DNA of 64,000 nt, taken from NCBI GenBank assembly GCA_029778715.1, contig JAKOPT010000017.1:1-64000 (forward strand). The letters are read 5' to 3'. The translations under genes were made by a program, and so were the position numbers. A model generated the notes under the pieces. That model did not search any database. It saw nothing but the letters and a program-made list of their open reading frames with translations, and was not told the DNA's origin. Shown here piece after piece: positions 25,132 through 32,966 of the stretch; position 1 is the stretch's first letter; the number at the start of each line of letters is the position of its first letter. This stretch comes from Actinomycetes bacterium. GTDB lineage: Bacteria > Actinomycetota > Actinomycetes > Actinomycetales > Dermatophilaceae.

Positions 25132-26553
25132 ATGAGCCCCCCTGCCGACGTACCCGTTCCCGCCGTGGGGTCCGCCCCGCCCCCAACGGCCGGACCCCTG
25201 TCGGCGCGCTACCTGGCCGTCACGATCGCCACTCTCGCGCTCGTGACGATCGTCGCGTTCGAGTCGATGGCGGTCTCGACGGCGATGCCGGCCGTCGCCG
25301 CGGACCTGGAATCGGTGCGCAACTACGGGCTGGCCTTCTCGGCGATGCTCACCGCCCAACTCCTCGGCATCGTCCTCGCCGGCGTGTGGACCGACCGGTC
25401 CGGGCCGATGCCCGGCATCCTCACCGGCCAACTTCTCGTCGCCGGCGGTTCGGCCCTGTGCGGCGCTGCGGCGCACTACCCCGTCTTCCTCCTGGGCCGG
25501 GCCACCACGGGTCTTGGCGGTGGCCTGCTCGTCGTCATGCTCTACGTCATCGCCGCCCGCCTCTACCCCGAGGCAATCCGCCCACGCCTGTTCACCCTCG
25601 TCTCGGCGGCCTGGGTGCTCCCCTCACTCGCCGGACCGTCGATCGCGGCCTGGCTCACCCACGCGATCTCGTGGCGGGCGGTGTTCTCGGTGGTCGTGCC
25701 ACCGACGCTGGCGACCTTCGCGTTCTTCCTCATCGGGCAGCGCCGGGTCGACCTCACCGGTCTCGTCGTGGCGACCTCCGACGACGACGCCACCTCGCAC
25801 CTGCGGATCGCCTGGTGGGGCCTGGCCTTGGCCCTCGCTGCCGGCGCCATCCAATATGGATCGGCCGCAGCCGAAGACACCCGGGGTCTGGGGGCCGAGC
25901 ACGCGGTCGCCGTGGTCGGCCTGATCGGGGTGCTCATCGCCGCTCCCCGGCTCGTGCCGGCGGGCACCTGGCGGATGGCACGCGGCATACCGTCGGTCAT
26001 GTTGGCGCGAGCGCTGCTCAGCGGCTCGTTCTTCGCCGGCATCAGTTACGTCCCGCTCATGATCGTCTCGTTGGCCGGGCGGGACGTGCGCGATGCCGGC
26101 ATCCTCATCGCCATCGGGTCGGTCGGGTGGGCGATCGGGTCGTGGTGGCAGGGCCGGGTCCGGGTCACCGCTGGCCGCGAACGTCTCGTCCTCGGCGGGG
26201 CGGTCCTCCTTGCCGCCGGCCTGGGTGGAGTCGGTCTCGTCACCGCCGCGGCGTTGCCGTGGTGGCTCACCGCGGTGCCGATCGTGCTGTGCGGCCTGGG
26301 GATGGGGGTCGGGGTGACGACGACGACCGTCCTGGCCCTCGCGCTCGCCGCCCCCGAAGACCACGGCCCGGCCTCCTCCAGCCTGCAACTCGCCGATGTC
26401 CTCGGCAGCGTCCTCGGGATCGCCGCGGTCAGCGCGGTGTTCGCCACGTGGCACGATCCGGCGACCGACCGGTGGCTGTTCACGACGATCTTCCTCGCGT
26501 TGAGCGCGGTGGCCGCCGTGGTCGTCCGGGCCGCTCAGCGCATCAGGACGTAG
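25132..26553 (+). CDS. MFS transporter, DHA2-like
   Basis: 473 residues with about 14 hydrophobic helices. The first helix ends AFESMAVSTAMPAVAADL, the typical DHA2 entry motif, followed by LAGVWTDRSGPMPG as motif A and LGRATTGLGGGLLVVMLYVI. Family members use proton antiport to export drugs or metabolites; the substrate is unknown. The gene follows the phosphodiesterase by 66 bases and converges on the next gene with a 19-base overlap of coding ends. Confidence 0.88.
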   Translation: MSPPADVPVPAVGSAPPPTAGPLSARYLAVTIATLALVTIVAFESMAVSTAMPAVAADLESVRNYGLAFSAMLTAQLLGIVLAGVWTDRSGPMPGILTGQLLVAGGSALCGAAAHYPVFLLGRATTGLGGGLLVVMLYVIAARLYPEAIRPRLFTLVSAAWVLPSLAGPSIAAWLTHAISWRAVFSVVVPPTLATFAFFLIGQRRVDLTGLVVATSDDDATSHLRIAWWGLALALAAGAIQYGSAAAEDTRGLGAEHAVAVVGLIGVLIAAPRLVPAGTWRMARGIPSVMLARALLSGSFFAGISYVPLMIVSLAGRDVRDAGILIAIGSVGWAIGSWWQGRVRVTAGRERLVLGGAVLLAAGLGGVGLVTAAALPWWLTAVPIVLCGLGMGVGVTTTTVLALALAAPEDHGPASSSLQLADVLGSVLGIAAVSAVFATWHDPATDRWLFTTIFLALSAVAAVVVRAAQRIRT

Positions 26554-27167
26554 CCACCGGGGCAGGTGAGGCGCCGCCACGGCCCGGCCCGATGGACGCT
26601 CACCGTCGCGTCGGGGGTCAAGAACCCCAACCCGTATGCCGCGAAGCCGGCCCCCGCTCGCAGCTCCGGTTGGGTGCCCAGCGGCCGTCCCCACACCCGG
26701 GCGCGCAGGTCGGCGACCGCGAGCGCACCCGCGCCCGGGGCAGCGCCGGCCCCGATCTCGGTGATCCCGGCACGGGCAGCCTCGACCAACTCGGTCGCGG
26801 TGACGGTGCCCACCTCGGCCCAGCCGCCCCGCGGCGGTGAGAGCGCCGCCCAGCCCGCGAAGGCGCGCGTGGGCGGTAACGGGAATCGGGCGCCGAGGTC
26901 GGTGCGGGCCGTGCGTTCGGTGACGGCCCGCAGCGGCACACTGGCGTCGAGGTCGGCAGGCTCGGCGAGCGCGAAGGTCCGCAACCCCAGGACCGTGCCG
27001 TCGCCGAACAGCCCCTGACCCGGCAAGACACCCACCCACGCAGCCAGCACCGATCCGACCGCCTGGAGCCGCAGCGCGCCGTCGGGGTCGAGCGCGACGG
27101 CGCGGGCGGCATACCGGCCCAAGTCCGCCATCGCGTCGGGGTCGGTCAAGACCAAGGCGTCGCTCAC
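26535..27167 (-). CDS. Protein of unknown function, coupled to a thioesterase gene
   Basis: 210 residues from a GTG whose GTGA overlaps the stop of the thioesterase gene; a start 15 bases upstream is possible but gives a deeper overlap. I do not recognise a named domain. The sequence is soluble, rich in Ala, Gly, Leu and Pro, with no signal peptide or helix-turn-helix. Coding character (GC-rich third positions, continuous frame, coupling) supports a real gene. Linkage suggests a role with the acyl-CoA thioesterase. Confidence 0.75.
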   Translation of the reverse strand: MSDALVLTDPDAMADLGRYAARAVALDPDGALRLQAVGSVLAAWVGVLPGQGLFGDGTVLGLRTFALAEPADLDASVPLRAVTERTARTDLGARFPLPPTRAFAGWAALSPPRGGWAEVGTVTATELVEAARAGITEIGAGAAPGAGALAVADLRARVWGRPLGTQPELRAGAGFAAYGLGFLTPDATVSVHRAGPWRRLTCPGGYVLMR

Positions 27168-27631
27168 GAGGACCGCTTCCAACGGAAGGTGACCGGCGCC
27201 CCGAGGTGGGCGTGCAGCAAGGCGCGGGCCTCGTCACCGAGGCGGCGGGGACGAGCGGCGGCCAGGTCGTAGGTGACGAGCCCGGTTTCGGCGACGGCAT
27301 ACACGGTGTGCCCGACGGTCGGCGGGTCACAGACGCGATAGCCGAGGTCGAAACCGGCACCGCCGAGGCGGGTCACCCACATCTCGACCTCGATGGGTTC
27401 GGCGCGGTAGACAAGGGGGGCGAGGTATTCGATCTCGTGCCGCGACACGACGACCCCGTCGCCCACGACATCCCGGTCCGGGAACCACGACCGGAACCCG
27501 ATGACGCGCGCGTCCTCCAGGAGGCGCAGGTACTGGACATTGTTGACATGCCCATAGGCGTCCATGTCCGACCACCGCAGCGGCACCTCAGTCCGGTAGG
27601 GGGCGGGGTCGGCCCCGGGGTTCATCCTCAT
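27164..27631 (-). CDS. Acyl-CoA thioesterase, 4HBT/YbgC type
   Basis: 155 residues, one hotdog fold. The active-site segment RWSDMDAYGHVNNVQYLRLLEDAR is the YbgC/FadM signature with the catalytic Asp in DMDAYGHVNN. Such enzymes hydrolyse acyl-CoA thioesters; chain preference is not readable here. A second in-frame ATG two codons in is an alternative start. The stop overlaps the start of the unknown gene. Confidence 0.92.
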   Translation of the reverse strand: MRMNPGADPAPYRTEVPLRWSDMDAYGHVNNVQYLRLLEDARVIGFRSWFPDRDVVGDGVVVSRHEIEYLAPLVYRAEPIEVEMWVTRLGGAGFDLGYRVCDPPTVGHTVYAVAETGLVTYDLAAARPRRLGDEARALLHAHLGAPVTFRWKRSS

Positions 27632-27647
27632 GATCTGAGTCTCTCCC

Positions 27648-28067
27648 CTACTCGGGGATCAGTGTGAATGCCCCGACGTGGCGCGGGCGGAGAATCGTGA
27701 AATGACGGCGGTCCAGGGTTGCGATTTCAGTGACTCCGAGACGCTCTGCCACTGCCACTACGGAAGCGTCCACAAGCCCCAGTGGCAGGTCAGAATACGT
27801 TGTCAATAGTTCAGCCACTCTCCGCCAATCAGCCAAGAGCAGATCGACCACGACGAATTGCTGGTCTGCCAGCGACTGCGCGAAAGCCGCCTCAACGCGG
27901 GGACCGCCCTCGCGCTCCAGGAGATACCCCACTTCGCTCACCACCGGAGCAGGGATAAGGAGCCGCTCGCCGGCCCAATGCGCCCGTGTGAACAGGTCAA
28001 CGCACGCCCGGTGTTGGCGATCCCGGGTCAGTGCCGCTGCGACCAGTGGCCCCGTGTCGATCAGCAT
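27648..28067 (-). CDS. vapC: PIN-domain ribonuclease toxin (VapC type)
   Basis: 139 residues from ATG 28067; a TTG one codon earlier is possible. PIN-domain acidic residues appear in MLIDTGPLVAA, VVSEVGYLLE, LPLGLVDASVVAVAE and IATLDRRHF. VapC toxins cleave tRNA or rRNA. The start overlaps the antitoxin stop by one base (TGATG), so the pair is translationally coupled. No GTATGCCG octamer occurs in either gene, in line with later arrival. Confidence 0.9.
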   Translation of the reverse strand: MLIDTGPLVAAALTRDRQHRACVDLFTRAHWAGERLLIPAPVVSEVGYLLEREGGPRVEAAFAQSLADQQFVVVDLLLADWRRVAELLTTYSDLPLGLVDASVVAVAERLGVTEIATLDRRHFTILRPRHVGAFTLIPE

Positions 28068-28276
28068 CAACTGCGCGACTCACCGAAGCCGTTGCGCAAG
28101 ACCTGCTCGCTTCGCTCTGAGGCACCGGGTGACCCTTCTGCCGCACCGAACCACGCCGGTGGCCACGTAGCAACACCGCGTGCGATCATCGCCCGAAGCT
28201 CCGCCACGACCACCTCGACCTGGTCGTCAGGAACCTGTTCGACGAGGTCGTGGAGTTCGGTCCGGGGCACGGTCAT
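28067..28276 (-). CDS. vapB: Antitoxin partner of the PIN toxin (VapB-like)
   Basis: 69 residues, MTVPRTELHDLVEQVPDDQV at the start. The first half is a short helical region with paired acidic residues (ELHDLVEQVPDDQVEVVVAE); the C-terminus is polar, as expected of a toxin-neutralising tail. No certain DNA-binding fold is visible. The call rests on size, order and overlap with vapC. Confidence 0.8.
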   Translation of the reverse strand: MTVPRTELHDLVEQVPDDQVEVVVAELRAMIARGVATWPPAWFGAAEGSPGASERSEQVLRNGFGESRS

Positions 28277-28355
28277 AGATGCAAAGAATACGGTCTGGGC
28301 GCTCGCGAGGCACCTGACATGCATACATCGCGCGTCGCCTGACGACGATGGGCCC

Positions 28356-29441
28356 TCAGATGGTGCGACCGCGCAAGACGATGGCCTCGGGGGTGCGCAG
28401 CACGCTGAGATCCACGCGCGGGTCGCCGGCGAGGACGAGCAGGTCGGCGTCGGCGCCCTCGTCGAGGGCCGGCCGGCCCAGCCAAGCGCGCGCCGCCCAG
28501 GTGCCGGCGTTGAGGGCCTCGGCGGGGGTGAACCCGGCGAGGAGCAACTCGTGCATCTCCTCCACGGCGAGCCCGTGGGGGATGTTGCCGCCGGCGTCGG
28601 TGCCGACGTAGACGGGGATGCCGGCCTCGTGGGCGGTGCCGATTGTCGTATGCCGTCGGGCATAGAGGTCGATCATGTGGTCGTAGTAGGTGGGGAACTT
28701 TTCCCGGGCCGGCTCGGCGATCTCGCGGAAGGTGCGGATGTTGACCAGCGTCGGGACGATGGCGATGCCCTGCGCGGCGAACGCGGCGGTGGACTCCGGA
28801 TCGAGGCCGGTTGCGTGCTCGATGCAGTCGGTCCCGGCCGCCGCGAAGTCGTGCAGCGATTCCTCCCCGAAACAGTGCGCGGTCACCCGCGCGCCCTCCT
28901 CGTGAGCGGCGGCGATCGCCTCGGTGAGCACGTCGCGAGGCCAGCACGGAGCGAGGTCGCCGCAGTCGCGCTCGATCCAGTCGCCGACGAGTTTGACCCA
29001 GCCGTCGCCGGCGCGGGCCTCGATGCGGACCCGCTCGACCAACTGCTCGGGCTCGACCTCGTGAGCGTAGTTGCGGATATAGCGCCGAGAGCGGGCGATA
29101 TGCCGTCCGGCCCGGATGAGTTTGGGCAGGTCGTCACGCTCGTCGATCCACCGGGTGTCGAGTGGGGAGCCGGCGTCCCGGATGAGAAGGGTGCCGGCGT
29201 CGCGGTCGGTGCGCGCTTGTTCCTCGGCGATGGTGTCGTCACCGGCGCCGGTGGCGATGAGGCCGACGTGGCAGTGGGCGTCGACGACACCGGGCACGAC
29301 CCACCCGGGCAGCTGGGTGATCTCAACGCCGGGGCCGGTTGGCCGCTCGAACGTCAACCGCCCGTCGATGACCCACGCCTCGGGTCGGGTCTCGTTCGGG
29401 CCGATGAGGATCGGACCGGTCAGATGCAGCACCGTTGCCAT
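28356..29441 (-). CDS. Amidohydrolase family protein
   Basis: 361 residues with a metal-dependent hydrolase barrel: VVPGVVDAHCHVGL holds the HxH pair, GDGWVKLVGDW the bridging Lys, VTAHCFGEES and CIEHATGLDP the two His ligands, and YVGTDAGGNIPHGL the catalytic Asp. It resembles imidazolonepropionase-like amidohydrolases acting on cyclic amides or related bonds; substrate unknown. The gene stands alone, with a 54-bp palindrome 67 bp upstream. Confidence 0.9.
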   Translation of the reverse strand: MATVLHLTGPILIGPNETRPEAWVIDGRLTFERPTGPGVEITQLPGWVVPGVVDAHCHVGLIATGAGDDTIAEEQARTDRDAGTLLIRDAGSPLDTRWIDERDDLPKLIRAGRHIARSRRYIRNYAHEVEPEQLVERVRIEARAGDGWVKLVGDWIERDCGDLAPCWPRDVLTEAIAAAHEEGARVTAHCFGEESLHDFAAAGTDCIEHATGLDPESTAAFAAQGIAIVPTLVNIRTFREIAEPAREKFPTYYDHMIDLYARRHTTIGTAHEAGIPVYVGTDAGGNIPHGLAVEEMHELLLAGFTPAEALNAGTWAARAWLGRPALDEGADADLLVLAGDPRVDLSVLRTPEAIVLRGRTI

Positions 29442-29507
29442 GGGTTGACCTTAGCCATAGCGCGGGTGCCGCTGCACGACCTGTGGGACGCTCCCTCCGA
29501 GTTCGCG

Positions 29508-29561
29508 CCGCCTACCGGGCAGTAGGTGGGGTGATCACCCCACCTACTGCCCGGTAGGCGG
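29508..29561. repeat. 54-bp perfect palindrome after the alpha/beta hydrolase gene
   Basis: Two exact 27-base arms meet at GTGATCAC with no loop. It lies 21 bp past the stop of the minus-strand hydrolase gene and upstream of the amidohydrolase. It probably works as a terminator hairpin, but a spacer-free palindrome this long is unusual because it can extrude as a cruciform. Confidence 0.9.
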
Positions 29562-29581
29562 TCATGTGGCGGGGCGTCGGG

Positions 29582-30397
29582 CTAGCGGGAGGCGAGCAGT
29601 CGGCGCAGGCTCTCGATGACGACCCCGGGGGCATCGGTGTGGACCCAATGCCCGGCCCCGTTGACCGTCACCTGGCGTACCCGCGGGAAGTACGCGCGCA
29701 TCACCGGGGCGTCCTCGTCGCCGATATAGGGCGAGCGGCTCCCCCGCAGCCACACCGTCGGCCCCTCGTATGCCGCGCACTCGGCGACCTCGTCGACCGG
29801 CCAGTTCGCGATGACCGAGTCCGAACCGCGGGCCGCGTCGGCGGCGAACAACGCGACGTTGGCCTGCCAGCGCCACCCCTGCCCGTCGCGGCGCAGATTC
29901 TGTAGGAGAAAGGCCCGGATCCCCGGGTCCGGCTCCACCTGAGCGAACCACTCGTCCGCAGCAGCCCGGGTCGGGAGCTGGCTCAGCGGCATACGCTGCA
30001 TCGCGTCGAGATAGCCGGTGAACCGGTGGAGATTGCCGTAACTCTTGGGCGCGATGTCGACGACGGCGAGTCGCTCGATGAGATCGGGGCGCTGCAGCGC
30101 GGTGACCATCGCGGTCTTGCCGCCGAGGGAGTGCCCGACGAGGGTCCAGCGCTCGCCGGGGGCCGCGGCCGCCAACGTCTCGGCGACGGCGGCGGCATAC
30201 GCGGGAAAGGAGAAAGAAGCCGACCACGGGGAGCGGCCGTGGTCGGGCAGGTCGATCAGCAGCGCGCGCGCCTGGTCGCCGTCCGGCCCGCAGACGCCCT
30301 TGGCGATCTGCATCCAGTTGCGGCCCTGACCGAAAAGCCCGTGGCAGAACGCGATCCGCGGCCCTGCCAAGCCGTACGACAGGGTGTGCAGGCTCAC
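29582..30397 (-). CDS. Alpha/beta hydrolase (YbfF-like esterase)
   Basis: 271 residues. Oxyanion region FCHGLFGQGRNWMQIA, nucleophile elbow LVGHSLGGKTAM with the catalytic Ser, and C-terminal GAGHWVHTDAP with the catalytic His. This is the YbfF/ABHD11 branch of small esterases. The ATG overlaps the ffh stop by 4 bp, so it is coupled to ffh. The substrate is unknown. Confidence 0.9.
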   Translation of the reverse strand: MSLHTLSYGLAGPRIAFCHGLFGQGRNWMQIAKGVCGPDGDQARALLIDLPDHGRSPWSASFSFPAYAAAVAETLAAAAPGERWTLVGHSLGGKTAMVTALQRPDLIERLAVVDIAPKSYGNLHRFTGYLDAMQRMPLSQLPTRAAADEWFAQVEPDPGIRAFLLQNLRRDGQGWRWQANVALFAADAARGSDSVIANWPVDEVAECAAYEGPTVWLRGSRSPYIGDEDAPVMRAYFPRVRQVTVNGAGHWVHTDAPGVVIESLRRLLASR

Positions 30398-32004
30398 TGC
30401 TTGCCCAGGAACTTCTCGAATCCGGGGGGCAGGTTCGACATGTCGAGGGCACTGGGGTCCAGGCGGCTGGTGCCCGAGGGCACCCCGAAGGCTCCCCCGC
30501 TCGGCCCACCCCCGGCACCCCGCGCTGCCGCGGCCCGCTCCTCGGCAGCGCGCTTGGCCGGGTTGCCCGACTTGGACTTGCGCCGCTGCGGGGCCTGCTG
30601 GCGTTTGCCGCGCCCGGCCCCCATTCCGGGCATCCCCGGCATCCCGGGTATGCCGCCCCCGCGCGCCATCGACTTCATCAGTTTCTGCGCCTCGAAGAAG
30701 CGCTCCAGCAGGGCGTTGACCTCGGAGGCGGACACGCCCGAGCCCTTGGCGATCCGGGCCCGGCGCGAGCCGTTGATCTGCTTGGGGTGGGTGCGCTCGA
30801 ACGGCGTCATCGAGTGGACCATCGCCTCGACCCGGTCGAACTCGCGCTCGTCGAGAGATTCGAGTTGAGCCCGCATCTGCCCCATGCCCGGCATCATCCC
30901 GAGCAACTGCTTGAGCGAACCCATCTTCTTGATGGCCGCCATCTGCTGGAGGAAGTCGTCGAACGTAAAGTCCTCGGCAGCAAGGAACTTGCGCTCCATC
31001 TCGGCGGCGTGGGCGCGGTCGAAGGCGCGTTCGGCCTGCTCGATGAGGGTGAGGACATCGCCCATGTCGAGGATCCGCGACGCCATCCGGTCGGGGTGGA
31101 AGACCTCGAAGTCCTTGACGCCCTCGCCGGTGGAGGCGAACATGATCGGCCGTCCGGTGACCGAGGCGACCGACAGGGCCGCGCCGCCGCGGGCGTCGCC
31201 GTCGAGTTTTGAGAGCACCACGCCGGTGAAGTCGACGCCGTCGAGGAAGGCTTCGGCGGTTTCGACGGCGGCCTGCCCGATCATCGCGTCGATGACGAAG
31301 AGGACCTCGTCGGGGTCGATCGCCTCCCGGATGTCGGCCGCTTGCCGCATGAGCGACTCGTCGACGGCGAGCCGCCCCGCGGTGTCGACGATGACGACGT
31401 CGTGCTGGCGGGTCCGAGCCGTGGCGATGCCTTCGCGGGCCACTCGGACGGGGTCACCGTAGGAGCGGGTGCCCTCGGCGGTTTCGACGACCACGTCGTG
31501 ACCGGCGATGTTGCCCCGCTCGGGCGCGAACACCGGCACCCCGGCTCGCTCCCCGACGACCTCGAGTTGGGTGACGGCGTTGGGGCGCTGCAGGTCGGCG
31601 GCCACGAGGAGGGGGGTGTGCCCGGCGTCCTTGAGCCACCGGCCGAGTTTGCCGGCGAGGGTGGTCTTCCCCGACCCCTGGAGGCCGGCGAGCATGATGA
31701 CGGTCGGCGGCTGCTTGGCGAACCGGATCTGACGGGTCTGCCCGCCGAGGATTTCGACGAGTTCGTCGTTGACGATCTTGACGATCTGCTGGGCCGGGTT
31801 CAGGGCCTGGGACACCTCGGCCCCGAGCGCGCGCTCCCGCACCGCCGCGGTGAACTCCTTGACGACCGGCAACGCCACGTCGGCGTCGAGCAGCGCGAGC
31901 CGGATGTCGCGCACGGTCTTGTTGACGTCGGACTCGGAGAGCCGGCCCTTGCCCCGGAGGTTCTTGAAGGTCGCGGTCAGCCGGTCGGACAGTGAGGTGA
32001 ACAC
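30394..32004 (-). CDS. ffh: Signal recognition particle protein (SRP54)
   Basis: 536 residues. N domain, then the G domain with GLQGSGKTTLAGKLG, DTAGRLAVDE and LSKLDGDARGGAALS, then the Met-rich M domain with SGVSASEVNALLERF. The tail after about residue 450 is a basic Gly/Met/Pro/Arg-rich extension. Ffh binds signal sequences and 4.5S RNA and docks with FtsY (encoded at 37406-38605) at the membrane. The 3' end is coupled to an esterase gene. Confidence 0.98.
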   Translation of the reverse strand: MFTSLSDRLTATFKNLRGKGRLSESDVNKTVRDIRLALLDADVALPVVKEFTAAVRERALGAEVSQALNPAQQIVKIVNDELVEILGGQTRQIRFAKQPPTVIMLAGLQGSGKTTLAGKLGRWLKDAGHTPLLVAADLQRPNAVTQLEVVGERAGVPVFAPERGNIAGHDVVVETAEGTRSYGDPVRVAREGIATARTRQHDVVIVDTAGRLAVDESLMRQAADIREAIDPDEVLFVIDAMIGQAAVETAEAFLDGVDFTGVVLSKLDGDARGGAALSVASVTGRPIMFASTGEGVKDFEVFHPDRMASRILDMGDVLTLIEQAERAFDRAHAAEMERKFLAAEDFTFDDFLQQMAAIKKMGSLKQLLGMMPGMGQMRAQLESLDEREFDRVEAMVHSMTPFERTHPKQINGSRRARIAKGSGVSASEVNALLERFFEAQKLMKSMARGGGIPGMPGMPGMGAGRGKRQQAPQRRKSKSGNPAKRAAEERAAAARGAGGGPSGGAFGVPSGTSRLDPSALDMSNLPPGFEKFLGKQ

Positions 32005-32033
32005 CGGACAAGGCTAACTTGTGGGCCCCGCCT

Positions 32034-32084
32034 CGTATGCCGCGTCGCCAGGCCTGCGCATACGAGGGCGCAGGCCGGCATACG
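32034..32084. repeat. Inverted pair of GTATGCCG octamers upstream of ffh
   Basis: CGTATGCCG at 32034-32042 faces CGGCATACG at 32076-32084. Between them is a second stem, GGCCTGCGC with GCGCAGGCC. It lies between the divergent ffh and vapB starts. Confidence 0.8.
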
Positions 32085-32174
32085 TGGCTGCCCTTGTTCG
32101 AGCGTCGTCGGACCGGCCTGCTCCGACCGGGCGCGCACCCCGACGCGACACCTGATGCTGTCACACTAGGGTGG

Positions 32175-32185
32175 TACACTGAACC
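32175..32185 (+). promoter_or_regulatory. -10-like box at the vapB start; possibly leaderless
   Basis: TACACT at 32175-32180 lies 5 bases from the vapB ATG. If it is the -10 element, transcription begins at or next to the ATG, giving a leaderless mRNA, common in actinobacteria. No Shine-Dalgarno is visible. No clear -35 box. Confidence 0.4.
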
Positions 32186-32449
32186 ATGGTGACCACGAAG
32201 CAGCGCATCCAGGTGACGCTTGACGATGGCTTGCGTGAGGCGTTACACCGAGCCCGGGTCGAGTGGCCCGAGTTGCCCGATTCCCAACTCCTGGCCCGAT
32301 TGGCGCGGCACGGTGGCGCAGCTCTCGCGATGGAGCAGGATGACCTTGCGTCGGCCCGCCGCGTCGCCCTGGCCCGCATCGGAAGCCGGTTCACTGAGTG
32401 CTACCCGCCGGGCTACCTGGCTGAGTTGCGCAAGGACTGGCCTACATGA
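32186..32449 (+). CDS. vapB: Antitoxin (VapB-like)
   Basis: 87 residues. The N-terminus TKQRIQVTLDDGLREALHRA looks like a ribbon-helix-helix strand and helix, and the acidic/aromatic C-terminus (CYPPGYLAELRKDWPT) fits a toxin-binding tail. It overlaps the downstream PIN gene by 4 bp (ATGA). It probably dimerises to repress its promoter and wraps the toxin active site. Confidence 0.85.
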   Translation: MVTTKQRIQVTLDDGLREALHRARVEWPELPDSQLLARLARHGGAALAMEQDDLASARRVALARIGSRFTECYPPGYLAELRKDWPT

Positions 32450-32814
32450 TTCTGGACGCCTGCGTGCTGATCGCCGCGCTGAATCCCGAGGACGCCCACC
32501 ACGCGGCTGCCCACGAACTGCTGGCCACCGCGGAGCCGCTCATCACCCCACCACTCACGTTGGCCGAGGTGCTCGTCGGGCCCGCGCGGACCGGCCAGAT
32601 CGGCCCAGTTCAGTTCGTCCTGACCGGTCTGGGCATCGAGGTCGCCGCCGGGGTCGACCCCGCGAGTCTCGCAGCACTCCGCGCTGACACCGGCCTTGCC
32701 ATGCCCGACTGCGTGGTCCTCGATGCGGCCCGCAGATCCGGCCAAGTGCTGGCGACCTTTGATGAGCGGTTGGCGCGTCACGCCCGCGCACTCGAGGTGA
32801 CAGTGGTGCCCTAG
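32446..32814 (+). CDS. vapC: PIN-domain ribonuclease toxin (VapC type)
   Basis: 122 residues. PIN acidic residues lie in MILDACVLIAAL (Asp4), TLAEVLVGPAR (Glu), LAMPDCVVLDAAR (Asp) and VLATFDERLARHA (Asp). A small site-specific RNase held in check by the adjacent antitoxin. It converges on glnD, with a hairpin between the two. Confidence 0.92.
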   Translation: MILDACVLIAALNPEDAHHAAAHELLATAEPLITPPLTLAEVLVGPARTGQIGPVQFVLTGLGIEVAAGVDPASLAALRADTGLAMPDCVVLDAARRSGQVLATFDERLARHARALEVTVVP

Positions 32815-32832
32815 CGGCGTCACAGGAGCGCG

Positions 32833-32899
32833 CCCGTTGAGTGAGGAGTTCTTGTCGCTTCGGCTCTCTCGAGGCGACAAGAACTCCTCACTCGACGGG
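32833..32899. terminator. Long hairpin between vapC and glnD (shared with the ftsY terminator)
   Basis: Arms CCCGT-GAGTGAGGAGTTCTTGTCGC and its complement give about 25 pairs with one mismatch around a loop of about 14 bases. It can end both convergent units. The arm GAGTGAGGAGTTCTTGTCGC recurs at 37312-37376. Confidence 0.85.
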
Positions 32900-32966
32900 C
32901 TCCAACCGGATACCCAGGTGCGAGAGGTGCTGGTGTGGCCAATGGTGTTCAGGTGACCAGCGTAGT

